The notes: a model not told the origin generated them from the sequence alone. Counted from the stretch's first letter, positions 1 to 14,400 are shown. The stretch is DNA of 64,000 nt from Glandiceps talaboti (GCF_964340395.1 NC_135555.1:22305225-22369224), one strand, 5' to 3'. Numbers and translations are program-made.

Positions 1-2767
1 CGTTGGCAGCTTCAAACACTGGAGAAATTGAAATGGATGTTTTGCAAACAGCAGGACACCACTTCCCATTAAAGGCCATTCCAAAGATTAGATCGGTTGA
101 AGTAACCATTTTCACTGGATAGCAACATTGCAATTCAAATTGTAAAACATTTAACTGTCTCTGCAAAACATAGTTTCAACTAGAAATTGTATTTACCAGT
201 TCTCATGCTTTTTAGCCTTCAAGTTGTTTATGTCGAGTCTATATATTCGCACGCTTCCGTAATTTATACAAGTTGATTTTGACTGTGACATCGCACCGCG
301 ACAGTGACGAACACGTTGACAACGCCTTTGACATGCATGTTTCAACTATCATCTACAAACATCTACAAATCCGTTTGAAATTACTAAACTATTGCTGAAT
401 AATTATTTCAGGCGACCGAACTTTTGATTTTCACGTTAATAGAAAGATTGAATCAACATCAGTTGAACAAGCAACTTGTTGCTAGTGCCGAAATAAACGT
501 TCGCAATACCACGCTATCTACGACAATTTAGTCCAAGTTTAGAGGTCACTTCACGTACCGTCACGTCAAACATGTGACATCTCATCGGTAATTTCCGGAT
601 TTACATTCGTATTAGTTTCACGTTATACTCCAACATGGCCTAACTTAGAACCTTCGTGTAGGTGGATTTTGGCAACGTCCTCCCCACATAGTCTATTCAA
701 ATCAATTATCATGAAGGTACGTCCTTTAAAAGTTGCGACTACGATTGAACGATCGGCTCTGCACATACCTACTGTGCCTTCGTTAACTTTCGTTGACAGA
801 CAAGATCACATGACGTTACCTACGTATACGTAGTGGACTGCCGTATTTATATTTGTGTACTATGAATCGCATCGTGTCTAAACAGCTACCCGTCTAGTCT
901 AGAATTTGGCATTAGGCAATCCTAAAACGTAAAGCTATATAGGACGTTTTAAAAACCAAGAGTTGTCGTACAAGTAAATGAGGTAATGTCTAATGTGTAA
1001 TCAGTAATGACTTGCTTGGATTGTAAGCTTATTAGTTTCGATCCTAGTCGCACGAAATTGGTTGACACGCGCGTTCGTCACGTACCATCATTTATAGTTG
1101 TGATGACCGAACAAACAGAAAAAACAGTCTCTTGAATTCAGGAACTTCTGTTTAGGTGTGGGTGAATAATAAAATCATGTTTTCGCAGCATTCATATTGT
1201 TGTTTTTGTCATTCATTAATTGTACATCACTCCCTGGCAGGCGGCTGGGTTACTTGGCCATACGATTATTTTAGAACAACATGCATCTCACTCCGTGTAT
1301 GTCGGCAAAGTTTCTGACTGTCATTTTCAAGAGTAGCAAAATAGCATTGCCTCTTTTGATTCCATCTTAGTATGAATTAAATATCCCTGTAGGCTGTAGT
1401 GATTTTGACGCACGCGAAAAACGACAATCTTACCCCCCCCTTCAAGGAATTACGTTCTTTGTATAATAAAATAAAATGTATAAAAACCATGTATAATAAA
1501 ATAAGTAGTTGACTCGCTCATACACACATGCAATCTGATTAAAATCCGATGTGGTGAAAGCGGCTAGATGTCCTTATTTACCTCTATTCATCGTGTTGTG
1601 ACGTTTGTTTTGTTCGGAGTGATCGCCGTGGGAAGGCTGTATATACTACCTCAACTAGATAATATATTCAAATCTGCATAGGTAGATACTTTTTTACATG
1701 CTGTCAACATTTCAGTACTTGTACACCAATTTTGGTTAATAATATGTGTACTGTGTAACAATATATTACATGTAGAAGTTGTTTTCATTTTCCCTGTATG
1801 GTATTCCTGTGTAGTCTGGTAGTGATTAGTCTAGAAATGGTTATAGTTGGGTATGCATATAAACAAAATGTGACGTCATGAAAATTTGTTGTTGGTCTTA
1901 AGTTTCCATCATTAATTGGAATAATCCAGTGTAGTTTTATTATTAAAATACAGCGATGACAGAGGAAATAGAAGCGATGGTAACAATATCCCTGGCAACA
2001 GCTATTGCATTCGCCGTTGGGGGCGCACCACCAAAGGAGAGAGCCATGATCTTCCACCGTTTGGAAGTAACATAAAACATACAATATACTTTATACTTTG
2101 ATTTTAAATGGGAGGAGGGCCATTCAAGTTATCTTTGAAATGATACTAACAACACCTTCTTGTACATTTTTACATCTGGATCGTAAAACTGTGATATATA
2201 GAGATGGAAAATCGCAAACTTCCTATAGATACACGTTAGTTATATCACATTGTCGGTGAAGTCACCCTATTTCATTATTTCTTGGGTTCTGACATTCCAG
2301 TTTATAACTAAGGTATGTAATTCAAACGGGGGCGACTCATTCCGACTTTTGCGTTCAGAGCGTTTTCACTAATCTTGCTGCAAGATGTAGCACCGTTTTC
2401 CGACTATTGGCGTTTCGCATGAACCATTTGATTAGAATATGCTGTGAACCCAAGGGTATGTTATGTAATACCGTTGTTGTCATACATCACTTGTTAATTC
2501 CCACAAAGTGAACAATTGGGTATATTTTTGACTGTAGACGCTGATTGGCTGTCACTCAATATAACATGTGTAATACATGGTCGTTAATACTGGCCTCACA
2601 TATGGACAATAGTTTCCCGCCTAAACGTTAAATCACAGGTGGTGAATTAGGGATTCATTTTTTCTCGTTATTTTGATTGGTTCTCAGTGCCAATTCAAAT
2701 ACTAATAAATCAGAAAGGCTCCAACTTGAGACTAGGTCAAAATGGTTGCTCGGCGCGTTTACCTTCT
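1..2767. other. Left flank, no supported gene
   Basis: I find no open frame with recognisable protein similarity on either strand and no clear repeat family. Short poly-C (about 1433) and A/T-rich stretches occur. The only coding-like hint is a 34-codon minus-strand frame at 1943-2047, described under findings. The segment ends where the duplicated module A begins at 2768. Confidence 0.5.
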
Positions 2768-3153
2768 GACGCCGAGTTACCGCTCTGATGTCTGCCTGTG
2801 AGTTGCTGAAGTTGGATGGAAGATGCGACTTGAGAAGACGGAGGATGTATGCTCAAAGTTGTGCCTACTTGGTTGGTTGGGAAATGGAAGTATTGGGTTA
2901 TACTTCCATGTGGTTGGGATGACTGACATGCTATTTGGTTCTCTTGTACGGGTTGGGTTAGGTTGGTGGTGGTGGTGGGGGGGGGGGGGAGGCAATGGAA
3001 AACAGTTTGGCGAGTTCCATTGTCAAGCAGTAGCAAAAAAGTATCGCATCACTCGATGCTATACTTTAGAGCTGACAAAATTGGAAAACGTGAACAAACT
3101 TAATGGAAGCGTTCTATTTTGCCAATGCCAGTTCAAAAAGAACTAATTGCCGG
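2768..3153. repeat. Module A, copy 1 of the segmental duplication
   Basis: This non-satellite segment is repeated at 24468-24844 with only scattered substitutions, from GACGCCGAGTTACC to AACTAATTGCCGG. It contains a G-rich run (about 2961-2991) that is nine bases longer than in copy 2, and a 13-bp hairpin at 3038-3067. A plus-strand frame of 107 codons (2823-3146) is open in both copies. The differences I can see between the two translations are nearly all amino-acid changes, which argues against selection on a protein. The segment marks the left edge of the duplicated unit. Confidence 0.85.
3038..3067. repeat. 13-bp stem hairpin in module A, copy 1
   Basis: The arms AAAGTATCGCATC and GATGCTATACTTT flank the 4-nt loop ACTC, with one mismatch. 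The copy at 24729-24758 forms a perfect 13-bp stem, so the ancestral hairpin was probably perfect. Confidence 0.8.
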
Positions 3154-3309
3154 AATTAAGTTATTAATTAGTATTACACACTGGAACATTAGAAGTTAGA
3201 AACATTTGCTTATCAAGACTGCAGCGTGTAGCAAAATTAGAATACATTACAATATCAGTGAATGCTATATATTAATTACTAAACTGTTTTGTTTCATTCA
3301 CTTTCATAG

Positions 3310-3673
3310 ATGGATACGAAGACCCAAGATGGATACGAAGACCCAAGATGGAGGCGAAGATCCAAGATCGATACGAAGACCCAAGATGGATACGAAGACC
3401 CAAGATGGAGGCGAAGATCCAAGATCGATACGAAGACCCAAGATGGATACGAAGACCCAAGATGGAGGCGAAGACCCAAGATGGATACGAAGACCCAAGA
3501 TGGATACAAATACCCCAGATGGATACGAAGACCCAAGATGGATAACAAGACCCTAGACCCAAGATGGATACGAAGACCCAAGATAGATACAAATGCCCAA
3601 GATGGATACGAAGACCCAAGATGGATAACAAGACCCAAAATGGATGGATGTGATTACCAATCTCAAGGCAGAA
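3310..3673 (+). repeat. 19-bp minisatellite framed by splice-like signals, copy 1
   Basis: Tandem 19-bp units (ATGGATACGAAGACCCAAG and variants with GGAGGCGAAG or GATCGATACG) are partly organised in triplets of 57 bp. Because 57 nt is 19 codons, every frame translates into a 19-residue repeat, and all six frames stay open through most of the array. The array is preceded directly by an acceptor-like TTCACTTTCATAG and ends at a donor-like AGAAGTAAGTC, so it looks like an exon of 364 nt. I see no start, no partner exon and no recognised protein, so coding is unproven. It shares the word GAAGACCCAAGA with the 201-bp array at 44.6-48.9 kb. Confidence 0.85.
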
Positions 3674-4012
3674 GTAAGTCAATGATTGTCTTATATATGT
3701 TTATATATATTTATTGGTGTCGTAGATCACTCTCACTGTGCCATATAGGACGAAATCTACAGTTTCTACCAAAAAGTAAATCAAAGTTGGTAACTAGGTA
3801 ATGGGAGTCACAAAAATAACATAATGAAAATGTAAAATCAATATTAGACACAAAACAAATACATTAATTAAATACAAAATGTCACATTAATGGATATAGT
3901 CTACATGTTTTAGAGAATAATGAAATGAACATGGCAAACTGTTCCAAAAATTAATTTATTGCAAGTCTGATTATGGACGTATTTACCTTAGGTATAATCC
4001 GATTTGCCTAAA
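3674..4012. repeat. Unique tail between minisatellite and satellite, copy 1
   Basis: The sequence from GTAAGTCAATGATTG to GATTTGCCTAAA is repeated almost base for base at 25735-26072. It links the minisatellite to the first satellite monomer in both duplicates. It is AT-rich, with no gene seen. Confidence 0.85.
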
Positions 4013-4154
4013 CCTTGAACCTAGTACTATAATCATGAACTAGTGGCATGTGATAGTCTGTAAGGCAGTGATGTAACTTGTTTAATAAGTCATCCCTTAA
4101 CCTTGAACCTAGTACTATAATCATGAACTAGTGGCATGTGATAGTCTGTAAGGC

Positions 4155-7100
4155 AATGAGGTAACTTGTTGTTTAATAAGTCATCCCTTAACATTGAACC
4201 TAGTACTATAATCATGAACTAGTGGCATGTGATAGCCTGCAAAGTGGTGAGGTAACTTGTTTAATAAGTCATCCCTTAACATTGAACCTATTACTATAAT
4301 CATGAACTAGTGGCATGTGATAGTCTGCAAGGCAGTAAGGTAACTTGTTTAATAAATCATCCCTTAACCTTGAACCTAGTACTATAATCATGAACTAGTG
4401 GCATGTGGTAGTCTGTAAGGCAGTGAGGTAACTTGTTGTTTAATAAGTCATCCCTTAACATTGAACCTAGTACTATATAATCATGAACTAGTGGCATGTG
4501 ATAGCCTGTAAAGTGGTGAGGTAACTTGTTTCATAAGTCATCCCTTAACCTTGAACCTAGTACTATAATCATGAACTAGTGGCATGTGATAGTCTGTAAG
4601 GCAGTGAGGTAACTTGTTGTTTAATAAGTCATCCCTTAACATTGAACCTAGTACTATAATCATAAACTAGTGGCATGTGATAGCCTGTAAAGTGGTGAGG
4701 TAACATGTTTCATAAGTCATCCCTTAACCTTGAACCTAGTACTATAATCATGAACTAGTGGCATGTGATAGTCTGTAAGGCAGTGAGGTAACTTGTTATT
4801 TAATAAGTCATCCCTTAACCTTGAACCTAGTACTATAATCATGAACATGGTGGCATGTGATAGTCTGTAAGGCAGTGAGGTAACTTGTATAATAATAAGT
4901 GATCCCTTAACCTTGAACCTAGTACTATAATCATGAACATGGTGGCATGTGATAGTCTGTAAGGCAGTGAGGTTACTTGTATAATAATAAGTGATCCCTT
5001 AACCTTGAACCTAGTACTATAATCATGAACATGGTGGCATGTGATAGTCTGTAAGGCAGTGAGGTAACTTGTATAATAATAAGTGATCCCTTAACCTTGA
5101 ACCTAGTACTATAATCATGAACTAGTGGCATGTGGTAGTCTGTAAGGCAGTGAGGTAACTTGTTTAATAAGTCATCCCTTAACCGTGAACCTAGTACTAT
5201 AATCATGAACATGGTGGCATGTGATAGTCTGTAAGGCTTTGAGGTAACTTGTTGTTTAATAAGTCATCCCTTAACCTTGAACCTAGTACTATAATCATGA
5301 ACATGGTGGCATGTGATAGTCTGTAAGGCAGTGAGGTAACTTGTTGTTTAGTAAGTCATCCCTTAACATTGAACCTAGTACTATAATCATGAACTAGTGG
5401 CATGTGATAGTCTGTAAGGCAGTGAGGTAACTTGTTTAATAAGTCATCCCTTAACCTTGAACCTAGTACTATAATCATGAACATGGTGGCAAGTGATAGT
5501 CTGCAAGGCAGTAAGGTAACTTGTTTAATAAATCATCCCTTAACCTTGAACCTAGTACTATAATCATGAACTAGTGGCATGTGGTAGTCTAAGGCAGTGA
5601 GGTAACTTGTTGTTTAATAAGTCATCCCTTAACATTGAACCTAGTACTATAATCATGAACTAGTGGCATGTGATAGCCTGTAAAGTGGTGAGGTAACTTG
5701 TTTCATAAGTCATCCCTTAACCTTGAACCTAGTACTATAATCATGAACTAGTGGCATGTGGTAGTCTGTAAGGCAGTGAGGTAACTTGTTATTTAATAAG
5801 TCATCCCTTAACCTTGAACCTAGTACTATAATCATGAACATGGTGGCATGTGATAATCTGTAAGGCAGTGAGGTAACTTGTATAATAATAAGTGATCCCT
5901 TAACCTTGAACCTAGTACTATAATCATGAACATGGTGGCATGTGATAGACTGTAAGGGAGTGAGGTAACTTGTTGTTTAATAAATCATCCTTTAACCTTG
6001 AACCTAGTACTATAATCATGAACATGGTGGCATGTGATAGTCTGTAAGGCAGTGAGGTAACTTGTATAAAAATAAGTCATCCCTTAACCTTGAACCTAGT
6101 ACTATAATCATGAACATGGTGGCATGTGATAGTCTGTAAGGCAGTGAGGTAACTTGTTACTTAATAAGTCATCCCTTAACCTTGAACCCTGTACTATAAT
6201 CATGAACATGGTGGCATGTGATAGTCTGTAAGGCAGTGAGGTAACTTGTATAATAATAAGTGATCCTTTAACCTTGAACCTAGTACTATAATCATGAACA
6301 TGGTGGCATGTGATAGTCTGTAAGGCAATGAGGTAACTTGTTGTTTAATAAGTCATCCCTTAACATTGAACCTAGTACTATAATCATGAACTAGTGGCAT
6401 GTGATAGCCTGCAAAGTGGTGAGGTAACTTGTTTAATAAGTCATCCCTTAACATTGAACCTATTACTATAATCATGAACTAGTGGCATGTGATAGTCTGC
6501 AAGGCAGTAAGGTAACTTGTTTAATAAATCATCCCTTAACCTTGAACCTAGTACTATAATCATGAACTAGTGGCATGTGGTAGTCTGTAAGGCAGTGAGG
6601 TAACTTGTTGTTTAATAAGTCATCCCTTAACATTGAACCTAGTACTATATAATCATGAACTAGTGGCATGTGATAGCCTGTAAAGTGGTGAGGTAACTTG
6701 TTTCATAAGTCATCCCTTAACCTTGAACCTAGTACTATAATCATGAACTAGTGGCATGTGATAGTCTGTAAGGCAGTGAGGTAACTTGTTGTTTAATAAG
6801 TCATCCCTTAACATTGAACCTAGTACTATAATCATAAACTAGTGGCATGTGATAGCCTGTAAAGTGGTGAGGTAACTTGTTTCATAAGTCATCCCTTAAC
6901 CTTGAACCTAGTACTATAATCATGAACTAGTGGCATGTGATAGTCTGTAAGGCAGTGAGGTAACTTGTTATTTAATAAGTCATCCCTTAACCTTGAACCT
7001 AGTACTATAATCATGAACATGGTGGCATGTGATAGTCTGTAAGGCAGTGAGGTAACTTGTATAATAATAAGTGATCCCTTAACCTTGAACCTAGTACTAT

Positions 7101-8498
7101 AATCATGAACATGGTGGCATGTGATAGTCTGTAAGGCAGTGAGGTTACTTGTATAATAATAAGTGATCCCTTAACCTTGAACCTAGTACTATAATCATGA
7201 ACATGGTGGCATGTGATAGTCTGTAAGGCAGTGAGGTAACTTGTATAATAATAAGTGATCCCTTAACCTTGAACCTAGTACTATAATCATGAACTAGTGG
7301 CATGTGGTAGTCTGTAAGGCAGTGAGGTAACTTGTTTAATAAGTCATCCCTTAACCGTGAACCTAGTACTATAATCATGAACATGGTGGCATGTGATAGT
7401 CTGTAAGGCTTTGAGGTAACTTGTTGTTTAATAAGTCATCCCTTAACCTTGAACCTAGTACTATAATCATGAACATGGTGGCATGTGATAGTCTGTAAGG
7501 CAGTGAGGTAACTTGTTGTTTAGTAAGTCATCCCTTAACATTGAACCTAGTACTATAATCATGAACTAGTGGCATGTGATAGTCTGTAAGGCAGTGAGGT
7601 AACTTGTTTAATAAGTCATCCCTTAACCTTGAACCTAGTACTATAATCATGAACATGGTGGCAAGTGATAGTCTGCAAGGCAGTAAGGTAACTTGTTTAA
7701 TAAATCATCCCTTAACCTTGAACCTAGTACTATAATCATGAACTAGTGGCATGTGGTAGTCTAAGGCAGTGAGGTAACTTGTTGTTTAATAAGTCATCCC
7801 TTAACATTGAACCTAGTACTATAATCATGAACTAGTGGCATGTGATAGCCTGTAAAGTGGTGAGGTAACTTGTTTCATAAGTCATCCCTTAACCTTGAAC
7901 CTAGTACTATAATCATGAGAACTAGTGGCATGTGGTAGTCTGTAAGGCAGTGAGGTAACTTGTTATTTAATAAGTCATCCCTTAACCTTGAACCTAGTAC
8001 TATAATCATGAACATGGTGGCATGTGATAATCTGTAAGGCAGTGAGGTAACTTGTATAATAATAAGTGATCCCTTAACCTTGAACCTAGTACTATAATCA
8101 TGAACATGGTGGCATGTGATAGACTGTAAGGGAGTGAGGTAACTTGTTGTTTAATAAATCATCCTTTAACCTTGAACCTAGTACTATAATCATGAACATG
8201 GTGGCATGTGATAGTCTGTAAGGCAGTGAGGTAACTTGTATAAAAATAAGTCATCCCTTAACCTTGAACCTAGTACTATAATCATGAACATGGTGGCATG
8301 TGATAGTCTGTAAGGCAGTGAGGTAACTTGTTACTTAATAAGTCATCCCTTAACCTTGAACCCTGTACTATAATCATGAACATGGTGGCATGTGATAGTC
8401 TGTAAGGCAGTGAGGTAACTTGTATAATAATAAGTGATCCTTTAACCTTGAACCTAGTACTATAATCATGAACATGGTGGCATGTGATAGTCTGTAAG
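4155..8498. repeat. Pair of 2172-bp higher-order repeats
   Basis: The block 4155-6326 is repeated at 6327-8498. The rare variants recur 2172 bp apart: CTGCAAAGTGGTG, CCTATTACTATAATC, the monomer with ACTATATAATC, the AAGGCTTTGAGG monomer and the shortened GTCTAAGGCAG monomer. Differences are single bases plus a 2-bp insertion (CATGAGAACTAG) near 7918. The near identity implies a recent block duplication inside the array. Confidence 0.85.
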
Positions 8499-11400
8499 GC
8501 AGTGAGGTAACTTGTTGTTTAATAAATCATCCCTTAACCTTGAACCTAGTACTATAATCATGAACATGGTGGCATGTGGTAGTCTGTAAGGCAGTGAGGT
8601 AACTTAAGTCACCCCTTAACATTGAACCTAGTACTATAATCATGAACATGGTGGCATGTGGTAGTCTGTAAGGCAGTGAGGTAACTTGTTGTTTAATAAG
8701 TCATCCCTTAACCTTGAACCTAGTACTATAATCATGAACATGGTGGCATGTGACAGTCTGTAAGGCAGTGAGGTAACTTGTATAATAATAAGTCATCCCT
8801 TAACCTTGAACCTAGTACTATAATCAAGAACATGGTGGCATGTGATAGTCTGTAAGGCAGTGAGGTAACTTGTTGTTTAATAAATCATCCCTTAACCTTG
8901 AACCTAGTACTATAATCATGAACTAGTGGCATGTGATAGTTTGTAAGGCAGTGAGGTAACTTGATGTTTAATAAATCATCCCTTAACCTTGAACCTAGTA
9001 CTATAATCATGAACATGGTGGCATGTGGTAGTCTGTAAGGCAGTGAGGTAACTTGTATAATAATAAATCATCCCTTAACCTTGAACCTAGTACTATAATC
9101 ATGAACATGGTGGCATGTGATAGTCTGTAAGGCAGTGAGGTAACTTGTATAATAATAAGTGATCCCTTGACCTTGAACCTAGTACTATAATCATGAACTA
9201 GTGGCATGTGATAGTCTGTAAGGCAGTGAGGTAACTTGTATAATAATAAGTCATCCCTTAACCTTGAACCTAGTACTATAATCATGAACATGGTGGCATG
9301 TGATAGACTGTAAGGCAGTGAGGTAACTTGTTGTTTAATAAATCATCCCTTAACCTTGAACCTAGTACTATAATCATGAACATGGTGGCATGTGATAGTC
9401 TGTAAGGCAGTGAGGTAACTTGTTGTTTAATAAGTCATCCCTTAACCTTGAACCTAGTACAATAATCATGAACTAGTGGCATGTGGTAGTCTGTAAGGCA
9501 GTGAGGTAACTTGTTTAATAAGTCATCCCTTAACCGTGAACCTAGTACTATAATCATGAACATGGTGGCATGTGATAGTCTGTAAGGCTTTGAGGTAACT
9601 TGTTGACATAAGTCATCACTTAACCTTGAACCTAGTACTATAATCAAGAACATGGTGGCATGTGATAGTCTGTAATTAAGGCAGTGAGGTAACTTGTTGT
9701 TTAATAAATCATCCTTTAACCTTGAACCTAGTACTATAATCATGAACTAGTGGCATGTGATAGTTTGTAAGGCAGTGAGGTAACTTGTTTAATAAGTCAT
9801 CCCTTAACCTTGAACCTAGTACTATAATCATGAACATGGTGGCATGTGATAGTCTGTAAGGCAGTGAGGTTACTTGTATAATAATAAGTGATCCCTTAAC
9901 CTTGAACCTAGTACTATAATCATGAACATGGTGGCATGTGATAGTCTGTAAGGCAGTGAGGTAACTTGTATAATAATAAGTGATCCCTTAACCTTGAACC
10001 TAGTACTATAATCATGAACATGGTGGCATGTAATAGACTGTAAGGCAGTGAGGTAACTTGTTGTTTAATAAATCATCCCTTAACCTTGAACCTAGTACTA
10101 TAATCATGAAAATGGTGGCATGTGATAGTCTGTAAGGCAGTGAGGTAACTTGTTGTTTAATAAGTCATCCCTTAACCTTGAACCTAGTACTATAATCATG
10201 AACTAGTGGCATGTGGTAGTCTGTAAGGCAGTGAGGTAACTTGTTTAATAAGTCATCCCTTAACCGTGAACCTAGTACTATAATCATGAACATGGTGGCA
10301 TGTGATAGTCTGTAAGGCTTTGAGGTAACTTGTTGTTTAATAAGTCATCCCTTAACCTTGAACCTAGTACTATAATCATGAACATGGTGGCATGTGATAG
10401 TCTGTAAGGCAGTGAGGTAACTTGTTGTTTAGTAAGTCATCCCTTAACATTGAACCTAGTACTATAATCATGAACTAGTGGCATGTGATAGTCTGTAAGG
10501 CAGTGAGGTAACTTGTTTAATAAGTCATCCCTTAACCTTGAACCTAGTACTATAATCATGAACATGGTGGCAAGTGATAGTCTGCAAGGCAGTAAGGTAA
10601 CTTGTTTAATAAATCATCCCTTAACCTTGAACCTAGTACTATAATCATGAACTAGTGGCATGTGGTAGTCTAAGGCAGTGAGGTAACTTGTTGTTTAATA
10701 AGTCATCCCTTAACATTGAACCTAGTACTATAATCATGAACTAGTGGCATGTGATAGCCTGTAAAGTGGTGAGGTAACTTGTTTCATAAGTCATCCCTTA
10801 ACCTTGAACCTAGTACTATAATCATGAACTAGTGGCATGTGGTAGTCTGTAAGGCAGTGAGGTAACTTGTTATTTAATAAGTCATCCCTTAACCTTGAAC
10901 CTAGTACTATAATCATGAACATGGTGGCATGTGATAATCTGTAAGGCAGTGAGGTAACTTGTATAATAATAAGTGATCCCTTAACCTTGAACCTAGTACT
11001 ATAATCATGAACATGGTGGCATGTGATAGACTGTAAGGGAGTGAGGTAACTTGTTGTTTAATAAATCATCCTTTAACCTTGAACCTAGTACTATGATCAT
11101 GAACATGGTGGCATGTGATAGTCTGTAAGGCAGTGAGGTAACTTGTATAAAAATAAGTCATCCCTTAACCTTGAACCTAGTACTATAATCATGAACATGG
11201 TGGCATGTGATAGTCTGTAAGGCAGTGACTCAGAGGTAACTTGTTACTTAATAAGTCATCCCTTAACCTTGAACCCTGTACTATAATCATGAACATGGTG
11301 GCATGTGATAGTCTGTAAGGCAGTGAGGTAACTTGTATAATAATAAGTGATCCTTTAACCTTGAACCTAGTACTATAATCATGAACATGGTGGCATGTGA

Positions 11401-14400
11401 TAGTCTGTAAGGCAGTGAGGTAACTTGTTGTTTAATAAATCATCCCTTAACCTTGAACCTAGTACTATAATCATGAACATGGTGGCATGTGGTAGTCTGT
11501 AAGGCAGTGAGGTAACTTGTTGTTTAATAAGTCATCCCTTAACATTGAACCTAGTACTATAATCATGAACATGGTGGCATGTGGTAGTCTGTAAGGCAGT
11601 GAGGTAACTTGTTGTTTAATAAGTCATCCCTTAACCTTGAACCTAGTACTATAATCATGAACATGATGGCATGTGACAGTCTGTAAGGCAGTGAGGTAAC
11701 TTGTATAATAATAAGTCATCCCTTAACCTTGAACCTAGTACTATAATCAAGAACATGGTGGCATGTGATAGTCTGTAAGGCAGTGAGGTAACTTGTTGTT
11801 TAATAAATCATCCCTTAACCTTGAACCTAGTACTATAATCATGAACTAGTGGCATGTGATAGTTTGTAAGGCAGTGAGGTAACTTGATGTTTAATAAATC
11901 ATCCCTTAACCTTGAACCTAGTACTATAATCATGAACATGGTGGCATGTGGTAGTCTGTAAGGCAGTGAGGTAACTTGTTGTTTAATAAGTCATCCCTTA
12001 ACCTTGAACCTAGTACTATAATCATGAACATGGTGGCATGTGATAGTCTGTAAGGCAGTGAGGTAACTTGTATAATAATAAGTCATCCCTTAACCTTGAA
12101 CCTAGTACTATAATCATGAACATGGTGGCATGTGGTAGTCTGTAAGGCAGTGAGGTAACTTGTATAATAATAAGTGATCCCTTAACCTTGAACCTAGTAC
12201 TATAATCATGAACTAGTGGCATGTGATAGTCTGTAAGGCAGTGAGGTAACTTGTATAATAATAAGTCATCCCTTAACCTTGAACCTAGTACTATAATCAT
12301 GAACATGGTGGCATGTGATAGACTGTAAGGCAGTGAGGTAACTTGTTGTTTAATAAATCATCCCTTAACCTTGAACCTAGTACTATAATCATGAACATGG
12401 TGGCATGTGATAGTCTGTAAGGCAGTGAGGTAACTTGTTGTTTAATAAGTCATCCCTTAACCTTGAACCTAGTACAATAATCATGAACTAGTGGCATGTG
12501 GTAGTCTGTAAGGCAGTGAGGTAACTTGTTTAATAAGTCATCCCTTATAACCGTGAACCTAGTACTATAATCATGAACATGGTGGCATGTGATAGTCTGT
12601 AAGGCTTTGAGGTAACTTGTTGACATAAGTCATCACTTAACCTTGAACCTAGTACTATAATCAAGAACATGGTGGCATGTGATAGTCTGTAATTAAGGCA
12701 GTGAGGTAACTTGTTGTTTAATAAATCATCCTTTAACCTTGAACCTAGTACTATAATCATGAACTAGTGGCATGTGATAGTTTGTAAGGCAGTGAGGTAA
12801 CTTGTTTAATAAGTCATCCCTTAACCTTGAACCTAGTACTATAATCATGAACATGGTGGCATGTGATAGTCTGTAAGGCAGTGAGGTTACTTGTATAATA
12901 ATAAGTGATCCCTTAACCTTGAACCTAGTACTATAATCATGAACATGGTGGCATGTGATAGTCTGTAAGGCAGTGAGGTAACTTGTATAATAATAAGTGA
13001 TCCCTTAACCTTGAACCTAGTACTATAATCATGAACATGGTGGCATGTAATAGACTGTAAGGCAGTGAGGTAACTTGTTGTTTAATAAATCATCCCTTAA
13101 CCTTGAACCTAGTACTATAATCATGAACATGGTGGCATGTGATAGTCTGTAAGGCAGTGAGGTAACTTGTTGTTTAATAAGTCATCCCTTAACCTTGAAC
13201 CTAGTACTATAATCATGAACTAGTGGCATGTGGTAGTCTGTAAGGCAGTGAGGTAACTTGTTTAATAAGTCATCCCTTAACCGTGAACCTAGTACTATAA
13301 TCATGAACATGGTGGCATGTGATAGTCTGTAAGGCTTTGAGGTAACTTGTTGTTTAATAAGTCATCCCTTAACCTTGAACCTAGTACTATAATCATGAAC
13401 ATGGTGGCATGTGATAGTCTGTAAGGCAGTGAGGTAACTTGTTGTTTAGTAAGTCATCCCTTAACATTGAACCTAGTACTATAATCATGAACTAGTGGCA
13501 TGTGATAGTCTGTAAGGCAGTGAGGTAACTTGTTTAATAAGTCATCCCTTAACCTTGAACCTAGTACTATAATCATGAACATGGTGGCAAGTGATAGTCT
13601 GCAAGGCAGTAAGGTAACTTGTTTAATAAATCATCCCTTAACCTTGAACCTAGTACTATAATCATGAACTAGTGGCATGTGGTAGTCTAAGGCAGTGAGG
13701 TAACTTGTTGTTTAATAAGTCATCCCTTAACATTGAACCTAGTACTATAATCATGAACTAGTGGCATGTGATAGCCTGTAAAGTGGTGAGGTAACTTGTT
13801 TCATAAGTCATCCCTTAACCTTGAACCTAGTACTATAATCATGAACTAGTGGCATGTGGTAGTCTGTAAGGCAGTGAGGTAACTTGTTATTTAATAAGTC
13901 ATCCCTTAACCTTGAACCTAGTACTATAATCATGAACATGGTGGCATGTGATAATCTGTAAGGCAGTGAGGTAACTTGTATAATAATAAGTGATCCCTTA
14001 ACCTTGAACCTAGTACTATAATCATGAACATGGTGGCATGTGATAGACTGTAAGGGAGTGAGGTAACTTGTTGTTTAATAAATCATCCTTTAACCTTGAA
14101 CCTAGTACTATGATCATGAACATGGTGGCATGTGATAGTCTGTAAGGCAGTGAGGTAACTTGTATAAAAATAAGTCATCCCTTAACCTTGAACCTAGTAC
14201 TATAATCATGAACATGGTGGCATGTGATAGTCTGTAAGGCAGTGAGGTAACTTGTTACTTAATAAGTCATCCCTTAACCTTGAACCCTGTACTATAATCA
14301 TGAACATGGTGGCATGTGATAGTCTGTAAGGCAGTGAGGTAACTTGTATAATAATAAGTGATCCCTTAACCTTGAACCTAGTACTTTAATCATGAACTAG

